The position numbers were made by a program, and so were the translations under genes. The notes beneath the pieces are model-generated. The model was given only the letters and a program-made list of their open reading frames with translations. It ran no database searches and was not told the origin of the DNA. Below, piece by piece: positions 1-11,200 of a DNA stretch of 64,000 nucleotides. Position 1 is the stretch's first letter, and each line of letters opens with the position of its first letter. This DNA comes from Streptomyces seoulensis (GTDB lineage Bacteria; Actinomycetota; Actinomycetes; Streptomycetales; Streptomycetaceae): contig NZ_CP032229.1 of the NCBI RefSeq assembly GCF_004328625.1, forward strand, positions 4,836,001-4,900,000, written 5' to 3'.

Positions 1-1868
1 TGTCCGAGGTACGCGCGAGGGCGATCCGCGCCAGCGGGGCGATCGACAGGTCGATGCCGCGTTCCCGGTCGTCCGCCAGATACCGCTCCAGCGCCTCGTC
101 CTGCTCGGCGGAGCCCAGTCCGCGCCAGTCGAGATGGACGATCGGTGTGTCCACGTGCCGGCGCACCACCATCAGCGGGCGGTCCACGCCCTCCCACACG
201 ACGGCACCGCGCAGGATCTCCAGGTGGTCCGTGACGTGCCGCCAGGCCCGCTCCAGCAGGACGGGGTCGGTGACACCGTCGAGGGCGAAGCTCATCTGCT
301 CGAAGTAGGCGCCGGACCCGGGCTCGGCGAGCGTGTGGAAGAGCATGCCGCTCTGCATGGGGGTGAGCGGGAAGACGTCCTCGACGTCCCGGCCGTCGCC
401 GGCGATCCGGTCCACGGCCGCCTGGTCGAGACCGGCGAGCGGGAAGTCCGACGGGGTCGCGCCGCCACTCGCCGGGTCCTGGCAGTGCTCCACCAGGGCA
501 CGCAGCGCGGCCATGTGCTCACCGGCCACACGCTCCACCGTCGACCGGTCGAAGACCTCACCGGAGAAGATCCAGGTGAAGCCGAGGCTGCCGTCCTCGA
601 CCATGCCGACGACATCGAGGAGGTACGGGCGGGGCTCGTCCGCCGCGTGGTCGTGGCCGAGGGCGGGCAGCCGGTCGCGGACCAGCCCGTCGCGCGCGGT
701 CGTGCCGTCCCACTGACCGAGGTAGTTGAAACTGATGGGCGGGAGCCGGTCCGCGCGCAGTTCGTGGCCCGGCGTGCCCGGCAGGGACAGGAAGCGGAGC
801 GCGTCGTAGCCGAGGCCGCGGCCCGGCACCGCCCGCAGCTGCTCCTTGACGGACTTGAGCGTCTCGCCCCAGTCGCGCCCGGAGGGAAGCGTCAGGGCGA
901 CGGGGAAGTGGGTGGTGAACCAGCCGACCGTACGCGACAGGTCCAGGTCGTCGAACAGTTCCTCGCGGCCGTGCCCCTCCAGTCCCAGGACCAGTCGGCT
1001 GGCACCCGTCCAGTCGGCCAGGACGCGACCGAGCGCCGTGACGAGCACGTCGTTGATCTGCGTGCGGTACACCGACGGGAGGCGGTGCAGCAACGCCCCG
1101 GTCTCCTCGCGGCCGAGGCGCACCTCGACGCTCTGCTCGGCGGCGGTCACATTGCGGCCGCCGGGGTGGTCCACGGGCAGCGCGGGTGCCCCGCCGGGGT
1201 CGACCGAGCGCCAGTGGTCGAGCTCGTGGTCGAGGGCGCCGGAGCGGACGTGCGCGGTCAGGCGGTCCGCCCACTGCTGGTAGCTGCTGGTCCGGTGGCC
1301 CAGGTCGGCCGGGCGTCCGTCGGCGAGCTGCGTGTACGCGGTGGACAGGTCCTCCAGGACGATCCGCCACGACACCCCGTCCATGACGATGTGGTGGACG
1401 GCGAGGAACAGCCGGGGCGCGGTGCCGTCACCGAAGCGGAACAGGACACCCTTCACCAGGGTGCCGCCGGGCAGGTCGAGGGCGTGCTGCGCTTGCAGGG
1501 CCGCGCTGTTCAGCACCTCTTCCGTGTCCTCGACGTTCCCGGGCGTCGAACGTCGTCCGCAGCGCTTCGTGACGGGCGACCAGGTCCCGGACGGCGCCGC
1601 GCAGCGCCTCCGCGTCGAGGGGGCCGCTGATCCGCACGGGCAGTGCCGAGTGGTAGTCGGCGCCGCCGGGCGCGAAGTCCTCCAGGAACCACAGACGTTG
1701 CTGGCCGAAGGAGAGCCGCAGATCGCCGTCTCGGGACACCGCCGGGACCAGTGGCGCGGCGGTGCCCGTGGCGGTCCCGCCCTGGCCGGCCAGCCGCCGG
1801 GCGAGCGCCTCGCGCAGTCGTTCGGGAAGAGCGGCTGTCCGGTCAGCGCGAGAGGACGGCGTGTTCAT
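1..1868 (-). pseudogene. NRPS gene, partial at window edge, with a C/E-domain hybrid broken by deletion and frameshift
   Basis: The start is ATG at 1868, with a purine-rich GGGGGA upstream. The first ~105 residues are the N-terminal part of a condensation domain (motif SFGQQRLWFLEDF, then HEALRTTFD). Around 1550 the homology jumps in the +1 frame into the middle of an epimerization domain. The original frame stops at 1428. The second frame stays open to the window edge and encodes the E-type HHIVMDGVSW motif, EGHGREELFDDLDLSRTVGW, FNYLGQ, and then the start of the next condensation domain (FPLTPMQSGMLFH). The rest of the C domain, the whole A and PCP domains and about 35 residues of E are missing relative to a normal C-A-PCP-E module. 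It lies downstream of mbtH in the same direction. The break is either a real lesion or an assembly collapse between repeated NRPS modules. Confidence 0.72.
1211..1384. repeat. Near-identical NRPS segment, partner at 6243-6416
   Basis: This 174-bp stretch of the epimerization domain matches 6243-6416 in the upstream NRPS with two mismatches. A second block at about 333-475 matches 5365-5507 at the same offset (5032 bp). The E-C regions of the two NRPS genes are therefore collinear paralogues, probably homogenised by recombination. Confidence 0.85.
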
Positions 1869-1978
1869 GTGGCGGAATCCCCCAGGGAGTTGCTGGTCGG
1901 CGGGTCGAGAAGGAGGCAGGCCCGTCCCGCCCCGCGCCGTCAGGTGGCTGCGGTGGGCGGGGCCGGGGAGGCCGGGGC

Positions 1979-2185
1979 TCAGGCGGTGGCGGAACGCAGG
2001 CGGCGCGGCCGCATGTCGGTCCAGTTCGCCTCGACGTAGGCGAGGCACTCCTCGCGGGGCCGGTCGGCGAGGACCGTCTCCCAGCCGGCCGGGACGGCCG
2101 TGCCGGTGGGCCACAGCGAGTACTGGCCCTCCTCGTTGACGAGGACGTCGTACGAACGGTCGGACTTCTCGAAGGGGTTGGACAC
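1979..2185 (-). CDS. MbtH-like NRPS accessory protein
   Basis: This 68-aa protein starts with GTG at 2185, preceded by GAGAGG. It has the MbtH family signature: NPFEKSD at the N-terminus, the NEEGQYSLWP core, PAGWETV, and the C-terminal CLAYVEANWTDMRP with the conserved tryptophans. MbtH proteins bind NRPS adenylation domains in the cytoplasm and help them fold and activate amino acids. The gene sits between the two NRPS genes on the same strand, 76 bp after the first, so it most likely serves both. Its length is normal for the family. Confidence 0.95.
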   Translation of the reverse strand: MSNPFEKSDRSYDVLVNEEGQYSLWPTGTAVPAGWETVLADRPREECLAYVEANWTDMRPRRLRSATA

Positions 2186-2198
2186 GAGGGAACCTCTC

Positions 2199-2240
2199 GG
2201 GTGGAGGGTGGAGGGTGGAGGGTGGAAGGTGGAGGTGGGG
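2199..2240. repeat. GGGTGGA heptamer tandem repeat with G-quadruplex potential
   Basis: Four perfect tandem copies of GGGTGGA (2199-2226) are followed by one copy with a single change and a decayed sixth. Positions 2199-2222 fit the canonical G3-N4 four-run G-quadruplex pattern on the + strand, which is the template strand for this operon. The repeat fills most of the gap between the NRPS stop and the mbtH ribosome binding site. Confidence 0.85.
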
Positions 2241-2261
2241 AAACCCCGGGGAGCGGGGTGG

Positions 2262-5200
2262 TCAGGAAGTCCCGGCGGCCGCTTCCAGCTCGGCCAGGAT
2301 CAGCTCCTCGACGCCGGCCGCGGTCTCGGCGACCGTCGGCCCCTCGAAGAGCGCCCGGGGTGACATCGCGGTGCCGAACAGGGCGTTGATCCGCGACACC
2401 GTGCGCAGGGCGAGCAGGGAATCGCCGCCGAGCTCGAAGAAGTCGTCCCGGGTCCCGACCCGTTCGGCCCCCAGCAGCTCCTGCCACACCTCGGCGATGA
2501 GCTCCTCGGTGGGAGTGGCCGGTGCCTGGTACTCCGTGCCGGTGGCGAGGCCGTGGTCCGGGGCCGGGAGTGCCCTGCGGTCGACCTTGCCGTTGGCGGT
2601 CAGCGGCAGCGCGTCCAGCGTGGTGAACAGGGCCGGGATCATGTGCTCGGGCAGCGACGACGCCAGGTGGGCGCGCAGCTCGGCGGCCGTGGGCGCCGGT
2701 GCTCCCGCTACGGGGACCACGTGACCCACGAGGACGGTACGGCCCGTCCCCGGGTCCGTGTGCGGGACGACGGCCGCGTCCCCGACCGCCGGATGCGTCA
2801 CGAGCGTGGCCTCGACCTCGCCGGTCTCGACCCGGAATCCGCGGATCTTGACCTGGCCGTCGGTACGGCCGAGGAACTCCAGGGTGCCGTCGGTCCGCCA
2901 CGCCACCAGGTCCCCGGACCGGTACATCCGGGTACCGGGGGCGCCGAAGGGGGCGGCGACGAACCGTTCCGCCGTCGGCCCCGGCCGCCCGAGGTAGCCC
3001 TGGGCCAGACCGTCGCCGACGATGTACAGCTCGCCCGGCACGCCGACCGGCACGGGGGTGAGCCCCTCGGACAGCACGTACACACGGGTGTTGGGCAGGG
3101 GACGGCCGAGGGGCACGGAGCCGCCGCCCGGGGAGCGGTGCACGTCGTGGGTGGTGGTGAACGTGGTGGCCTCGGTGGGGCCGTAGCCGTTGGTGAGCCG
3201 CAGCGCGGGGTGGGCGTTCAGGACGCGCACGCAGTGCTCCGGCGAGAGCCGGTCACCACCCGCGACGAGCTGCCGCAGCCCCGAGAACACGCCGATGTCG
3301 TCGTCGGTGACCTGGTGGAACAGGCCCGCGGTGAGCCACAGATGCGTGACAGCGTGCTCCTTGAGGAACCGGCCCAGCTCCGCCGTCGCCGGAAGCCCCT
3401 GCGGATGCACGGCCAGTCGCGCCCCGCGCAGCAGGGCCGCCCAGACCTCGAACGTCGACGCGTCGAAGGACAGGGAGGCGAACTGGGCGACCGTGTCACC
3501 CCGCCCGACGTCCGTGTACGGAGCCTCGTGCACCAGCCGGACCACGGCCCGGTGCGGGGTGAGCACGCCCTTCGGGGTGCCGGTCGAGCCGGAGGTGTAC
3601 ATCACGTACGCGACGTCGTCGGAGGCCGGGGAGGCGGACGGCGCCGTCGCCGGCCACGCGGCCACCGCCGAGGCGTCCCGGTCCAGGTCGACGGCCCTGG
3701 CCGCACCGGACGGCAGCCGGTCGCGCGTCCCCGCCTCGGTGACCAGGAGCTCCGCCCCGGCGTCGCCGATCATGTGGGCGAGCCGGCCGGCCGGGTATCC
3801 GGGATCCAGCGGCAGGTACGCGGCACCCGCCTTCAGGACGGCGAGCAGCGCGGTGACCGCGTTCGCGCCGCGCTCCAGAAGCAGGCCGACGAACGTGCCC
3901 GGGCCCGCGCCCAGGGACACGAGGTGGTGGGCGAGCCGGTTGGCCCGCTCGTCCAGCTCCCGGTAGGTCACCTCCTCGTCCCCGTACGTCAGGGCGACGG
4001 CGTCGGGGTGCGTCGCGGCCCGGGCGGCGAACAACTCGGGAAGCGACGTCTCGGGCTGGGCGTGGGAGGTGTCGTTCCAGGTGTGTACGGTCAGTTCGGC
4101 CTCGGCCGCCCCGAGCATCGGCAGCGCAGCCACCGGCGTGGCCGTGTCGGTGACGGGGAGCGCGGTCAGCACGGTCTCCAGGTGGCCGCAGAGCCGGGCC
4201 GCCGTGTCCGCGTCGTACAACTCCGCGTCGTACGCCAGGGTGTAGGCCAGCTCGTCACCGCCGTAGGCGATGAGGTTCAGCGGGTAGTTGGTCGCCTCGG
4301 TGCCGGTCAGACCGCGGACACGCAGCCCGTGCGCGGCGGCGGCCTCGTCGTCCATCGGGTAGTTCTCGAAGACGACCAGGGTGCGGAACAGATCCGCGCC
4401 GCGCTCCACTTCGCTGCACGCCTGGACGCGAGGCAGCGGCACGTACTCGTACTGGCGTGCCTCCACTTGGGCCCGCTGCACCTCGGCCAGCCAGTCGGTC
4501 ACCGGCGCGGCTTCGTCGACGCGGACCCGCACCGGCAGGGTGTTGATCAGCATGCCGATCATCGACTCCGCGCCGGGCAGGTCGGCCGGGCGGCCCGAGA
4601 CGGTGGCGCCGAACACGACGTCGTCCACCCCGGCGTGCCGGGCGAGCAACAGCGTCCAGGCGCCCTGGAGCACGGTGTTCACGGTGAGCCGGTGCCGCCG
4701 GGCGAAGGCGAACAGCTCGCGGGAGGCCTCCGGCGACAGACGGCGCGCGATCCGGGCGGTGGACCTCGTGCGGTGGCCGGGCGCGGAGTGCCGGACGGCG
4801 GGAAGCGGGGTCGGCGCCCCGAAACCGGCGAGGGTGTCCCGCCAGTACGCCTCGGCCTGCGCCAGGTCCTGCCGCTCCAGCCACTCCACGTACGCGCCGA
4901 ACGGCCGGCGGGCGGGCAGTGCGGGCTCCCGGCCGGCAGCCAGGTCCGCGTACGCCCGGTAGGTCTGCGTGAGCAGGTCGTACGTGGACCAGCCGTCGAG
5001 CAGGACGTGGTGGAAGGCGCACACCAGCCGCACCGACGTGTCCGTCATCCGCACCAGGGTGAGCCGCATCAGCGGAGCAATGGTCAGGTCGACCGGCCGG
5101 GCGCGATCCTCGGCGAGGAGACGGCGCACGGCCTCGTCCCGCCCGTCGGCGGGCAGGGCACGCCAGTCGAGGTGGGTGACGGGCAGCTCGGCCCTGCGGC

Positions 5201-8200
5201 GGACCACCATCAACGGTCGCTGCACGTTCCGCCATTCCAGCGCGGTGCGCAGCATGCCGGTGTGGTCGGCGACGGTCTGCCAGGCGCGGGCGAGCAGTGC
5301 GGGGTCGGTGACGCCGTCGAGCTCGAAGGACATCTGCTCGGCGTAGGCGCCGGGGTCGGCGAGGGTGTGGAAGAGCATGCCGCTCTGCATGGGGGTGAGC
5401 GGGAAGACGTCCTCGACATCCCGGCCGTCGCCGGCGATCCGGTCCACAGCCGCCTGGTCGAGACCGGCGAGCGGGAAGTCCGACGGGGTCGCCCCGCCGG
5501 TGCCCGGTCGCAGGCAGTGCGCCACCACCTCGCGCAGCGCGGCGAGGAACGCGTCCGCGAGCCGCCGCACGGTGCTGGTGTGGTGCACGGAGGGCGCGTG
5601 GATCCAGTCGACGCGCAGTTCGCCGTCCCCGGTGGCGGCCACGACGTCGATGACGTGCGGCCGGGGCTGCTCGGGGGCCTGGTCGGCGCCGAGCGCGGCC
5701 AGGCGAGCCCGCACCAGGCCGGTGTCGCTGGTGGAGCCGTCCCATTGGCCGAGGTAGTTGAAGCTGATCTCGGGCTGCGGGGCGGTCGCGAGGGCGGCCT
5801 GCGCGGGGCTGCCCGGCTCGGAGAGGTGGCGCAGCGCCCCGTACCCGATGCCGCGACCCGGGACGGCCCGCAGCCGTTCCTTCGTCGACTTCAGGGCCTG
5901 CCCCCAGTCGCCGTCCGGGACGTCCAGCGTGACCGGGTGGATGGTGGTGAACCAGCCGACGGTCCGGGACAGGTCGACGTCGTCGAAGAGCTCCTCGCGG
6001 CCGTGCCCTTCGAGGGCGACGGTCACCGGCTCGCCCGCCCAGTCGCGCAGGACCCGGCCGAGCGCGGTGAGCAGCACGTCGTTGATCTGCGTGCGGTACG
6101 CGGCGGGGACCCGGTGCAGCAGCGCCTGCGTCTCGGCGCGGTCGAGCCGGACGGACGTCACCGCGGCCCGGCCGAAGGTGTCGGCCCCGTCGTCCCCCTG
6201 CCCGTCGCGCGGCAGCGGGCGCACCGCGGCGGCCGTCTCCCTCCAGTGGTCGAGCTCGTGGTCGAGGGCGCCGGAGCGGACGTGCGCGGTCAGGCGGTCC
6301 GCCCACTGCTGGTAGCTGCTGGTCCGGTGGCCCAGGTCGGCCGGGCGTTCGCCGGCGAGCTGCGTGTACGCGGTGGACAGGTCCTCCAGGACGATCCGCC
6401 ACGACACCCCGTCCATCACCAGGTGGTGCACCGCCAGGAACAGACGCGGCAGCCGCGACGGGCCCAGGCGGAAGAACACACCCTTGACCAAGGTGCCGCT
6501 CTCCGGATTCAGGGAGCGCTGCGCGGTGAGGGCCGCCTCGTGCAGTTCTGCGTCCCGCTCCTCGGCGGCCACCGCGGACAGGTCCCGTACGGTCAGCCGC
6601 AGCGCCGTGGCGTCGGTGGCGCCGTACTCCTGGATCCAGGTGCAGCCGTCCCGGGTGAAGCGCATGCGCAGCGCGTCGTGGTGGGCGACGACCGCGCCGA
6701 GCGCCCGCTCCAGCAGCGCCGTGTCGGTGTCCGGGGCCAGCTCCACCTGAAGGGACATGCCGTAGTGGCCGGGGTTGACGGTGTGTTCGGTGAAGAACCA
6801 GTCCTGGATGGGCGTCAGCGCGACCCGCCCCGACACCTCGGCGGGTGCGTCCGCGGACGCCTCCCCGCTGGTGGTGATGGTGGTGGCGAGGGAGGCGATG
6901 GTCTGGTGGAGGAAGAGGAGGCGGGAGGTGAGGTGGAGTCCGTGCTGGCGGGCGCGGGAGACGGCTTGGATGGCGAGGATGGAGTCGCCGCCGAGGTCGA
7001 AGAAGTTGTCGTGGATGCCGATGTGTTCGATGCCGAGGATGTCGGTCCAGATGGTGGTGAGGGTTTCCTCGGTGGGGTTGCGGGGTGGGGTGTGGTCGGT
7101 GTCGGTGTGTGTGGTGGAGGGGTCGGGTGTGGGCAGGGCGCGGCGGTCGACCTTGCCGCTGGGGGTCAGGGGGAGTCGGGGCAGGGGTACGTAGAGGGCG
7201 GGCACCATGTAGTCGGGCAGGGAACCCGACAGATGGGAGCGCAGCTCGCCGGGGGACAGGGTGCGGTCGGCCACCAGGTAGGCGACCAGGCGCCCGCGGC
7301 CGGCCTCGTCGCGATGGACGACGACCACCGCGTCGCGCACCTCCGGGTGGCGGCCCAGGGCCGTCTCGATCTCGCCCAGTTCGATACGGAAGCCACGCAG
7401 CTTCACCTGGTCGTCGGCGCGGCCCAGGTACTCCAGGCTGCCGTCCGCCCGCCACTGGGCCACGTCGCCCGAGCGGTACATCCGGTCGCCCGGCTCACCG
7501 TGGGGGTCGGCCGTGAACCGCTCCGCGGTCAGGCCCGGCCGCCCGTGGTAACCGCGCGCCAGATGAGGGCCGGCGATGTACAGCTCGCCCGGCACGCCGA
7601 CGGGCACCGGCTGGAGCGCCGCGTCGAGCAGCCGTACCCGGGTGTTGGGCAGCGGCGTCCCGATCGGGGGAACGGCCCCGCCGGTGAGCGGTGCGCTCAT
7701 GGTCGCGACGACGGTCGACTCGGTCGGACCGTACGCGTTGACCATCCGTCGGCCGGGTGCCCAGCGGGACACCAGGTCGCCGGTGCTGGCCTCGCCGCCG
7801 ACGACGAGGGTGCGCAGCCCGTCGAGCCCTTCGGGCGTCAGGGTGGCCACGGCGGAGGGCGCCAGCAGCGTGTGGGTGATGCGGCGCTCCCGCAGGAAGG
7901 TCTGCAGCGCCTCGCCGACGAGCGGACCGTGCGGCGGTAGGACGAGCGTGGCGCCCGCGGGGAGGGCCATGAGGACCTCCATGACGGCGCCGTCGAAGGA
8001 CGACGAGGCGAACTGCAGGACCCTGCTGTCCTCGTCGACTCCCAGCCGCTCGATCTCGGCCGAGGCCAGATTGCCGATGCCGCGGTGCGGGACGAGGACG
8101 CCCTTGGGGGTGCCGGTGGAGCCCGACGTGTAGATGACGTAGGCGAGGTCGTCGGGGCCCAGGCCGGGCTCGGGCGCCGTGGCGGGCAGTGCGGCGAGTA

Positions 8201-11200
8201 CGTCGTCCTCCCGGGTGAGGTCCACGATCCGCGCGCCGGTGTCCGGCAGGCGCCGCACCAGCTCGGTGCGGGTGACGACGAGGCCGGCACCGGAGTCCTG
8301 GAGCATGAACGCGAGCCGGTCGGCCGGGTAGCCGGGGTCGAGCGGCAGGTAGGCGGCGCCGGCCTTCATGATGCCGAGGAGGCCGACGACCGTTTCCACG
8401 CCCCGCTCGAGGCACAGCCCGACGAACGTGCCGGGACCGGCGCCGAGGGACACAAGGTGGTGGGCGAGCCGGTTGGCCCGCTCGTCCAGCTCCCGGTACG
8501 TGAGGACGGTGTGGGTGTCCTCCACGGCGGGCGCGTCGGGGCGGCGCCGTGCGGATGCGGTGACCAGTTCGGGGAACGAGCCGGTCGGCGTGGGGCGCAC
8601 CGGGCCGTTCCAGCCGGTGACGACCTGCTCGTACTCGGCCTCCGTCAGCATCGGCAGGGTGGCGAGGGGCCGGTCGGGCTCGGCCGTGGCGGCGCGCAGC
8701 AGCGTCGTCAGGTGCCCGGCGAAACGGGCGATGGTCGCCTCGTCGAACAGGGCCGTGCCGTAACCCACCCGGGTGGTCAGGCCGTCGTCGGTCTCGAAGA
8801 ACTCGACGGTCAGGTCGAACGCCGCGGCCTCCCGGGGCACCGGGTGGCCGGCGGTGCGCAGACCGGGCATGCGCACGGGCTCGGCCGGCGCGTTCTGCAG
8901 GACCACCATGGCCTGGACGAGCGGGGTGCGGCTGGTGTCACGGGTGGCACCGGAGACGTCCACCAGGCGCTCGAAGGGCACGTCCTGATGGGCGAACGCC
9001 TCCAGGACGGTCTCCTTGAGGCCCGTCAGGAGCCGCGCGTACGACATCTCGGGGTCGACGCGGGAGCGCAGGACCACCGTGTTGACCAGGAAGCCGACGA
9101 GGTGCTCCGTGCCGCGGTGGTCGCGGCCGGCGGAGGCGGTGCCGACGGCGATGTCCTCCTGGCCCGACCAGCGGGCGAAGACGGTCTTCACCGCGGCGGT
9201 CAGGGCCATGAAGAGGGTCGCGCCGTGCCGTTGGGCGAGCTCCCGGAGGGCGGTGGTGGTGCCGTCGGGAACGCGGAAGGTGTACTCGGCGCCCGCCGAG
9301 GAGCGCACGGGCGGCCGCGGCCGGTCGGTGGGCAGTTCGAGCGGGGTGATGCCGTCGAGACGGCCACGCCACCACTCGAGCTGCCGGTCGAGGAGACCGC
9401 CGTCCTCGATGCGACCGCGCTGCCACGCGGCGAAGTCCGGGTACTGGACGGTGACTTCGGGCAGGCGGGGTGCGCGGCCCTCGACACGGGCGGTGTACAG
9501 CTCGCCCAGTTCGCGGGTGACGACGCCCATGGACCAGCCGTCCGTGACGATGTGGTGCATCCCCAGGACACACACGTGCTCGTCCTCGGCGAGACGCGCG
9601 AGCAGCACGCGGACCAGGGGCCCGGCCGTCAGGTCGTACGGGCGGTTCGTCTCCGCGCGGACGAGGTCCCGCAGCCGCTCCTCGCGCGGCCGCTCCGCGA
9701 GGCCGGTCAGGTCCTCGGTGCGCCACTCGGGCGCCGACCGCGGGTGGACCACCTGGACGCCGCGTCCGCCGACGACACCGAACGTGGTGCGCAGCGACTC
9801 GTGCCGGTCCGTCAGGTCCTGTACGGCCGCCCGCAGCGCGGCGGTGTCGGGGGTGCCGGTGAGGCGCAGCCCCGTCGCCGTGTGGTACTCGGCGCTGTCG
9901 GGGTCGAAGTCCGCCAGGAACCAGAGGCGTTGCTGCCCGTACGACATGGGCAGGGCGCCCTCGCGCGGGGCGACGGGGATGGCCGGGTCCTCGGCGGTCT
10001 CGTCGGGGGTGAGGGACGCGACGAGACCGGCGATCGTCGGAGTGTCGAAGAGGATGCGCGGCGGCAGGGTGGTGCCGAGCGCGGCGCGCATCCGGGAGAC
10101 GGCCCGGACGGCGAGGATGGAGTTGCCGCCCAGGGCGAAGAAGTCGTCGTGGACGCCGATGTCCTCGACGCCGAGCACCTCGCGCCAGACTCCGGCGAGT
10201 GTCTCCTCGACGGCGTCGCGCGGAGCGGTCCGGTCCGCGCCGGCGCTCTCCTGGACGGAACCCGGCGCGGGCAGGGCCTTGCGGTCGACCTTGCCGTTCG
10301 GCGTCAGCGGGAGGGTGTCGAGCACCACGACGGCCGACGGCACCATGTGCTCGGGCAGGCCTTCGGCGAGGTGGGCGCGCAGCTCCCCGGCGGACGGGCG
10401 GCGTGTTCCGGAGGGTGACACGTAGGCCAGCAGGTTGGTGTTGTGGGTGACGACCACGGCCTGGGCGACGTCGGGGTGGAGCGCGAGGGTGCTCTCGATC
10501 TCGCCCAGCTCGATGCGGAAGCCGCGCACCTTGACCTGGTCGTCGGCTCGGCCCAGGTACTCCAGGGTGCCGTCGGTGTTCCAGCGCGCCACGTCACCGG
10601 AGCGGTACATGCGCTCTCCGGGCTCGCCGTAGGGGTTGGCGACGAAGCGCTCCGCGGTGAGGCCGGGCCGCCCGTGGTAGCCGCGGGCCAGTCCGACGCC
10701 CGCGATGTACAGCTCGCCGCGCACACCGGCGGGGACCGGGCGCAGGGCGTCGTCGAGGACGTACACACGGAAGTTGGCGATGGGCGTGCCGATGGGCGGG
10801 ACGGTCGCGCCGCCGAGCGGGGCGCTCATGGTGGCGCAGACGGTCGTCTCGGTCGGGCCGTAGGCGTTGACCATGCGCCGGCCGCGGGACCAGCGGCCGA
10901 CCAGGTCGGCGGTGCTCGCCTCGCCGGCGACGACGAGGGTGGCGTCGGCGGGCAGCCCGCGGCCCTCGGGGAGCACGGCGACGGTGGCCGGGGTCAGGGT
11001 GGCATGGGTGACGCCGTGCTCGGCGGCGTAGGACGCGAGCGGCTCGCCGGGGGCGAGGGTCTCCTTGGAGCCCATGACCAGCGCGGCGCCGGTCAGCAGG
11101 CCCATGCAGACCTCCCAGAACGCCGCGTCGAAGCTGGCGGAGGCGAACTGCAGGACCCGGCTGCCGGGGACCACGTCGAAGGCGTGGGCCTGCACGGCCG

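Noticed and set aside
2553..7940. Very long open frame on the + strand opposite the NRPS
   Set aside because: It is a high-GC antisense shadow: composition is arginine, glycine and valine rich without any family motif, and the minus strand encodes clear NRPS domains.
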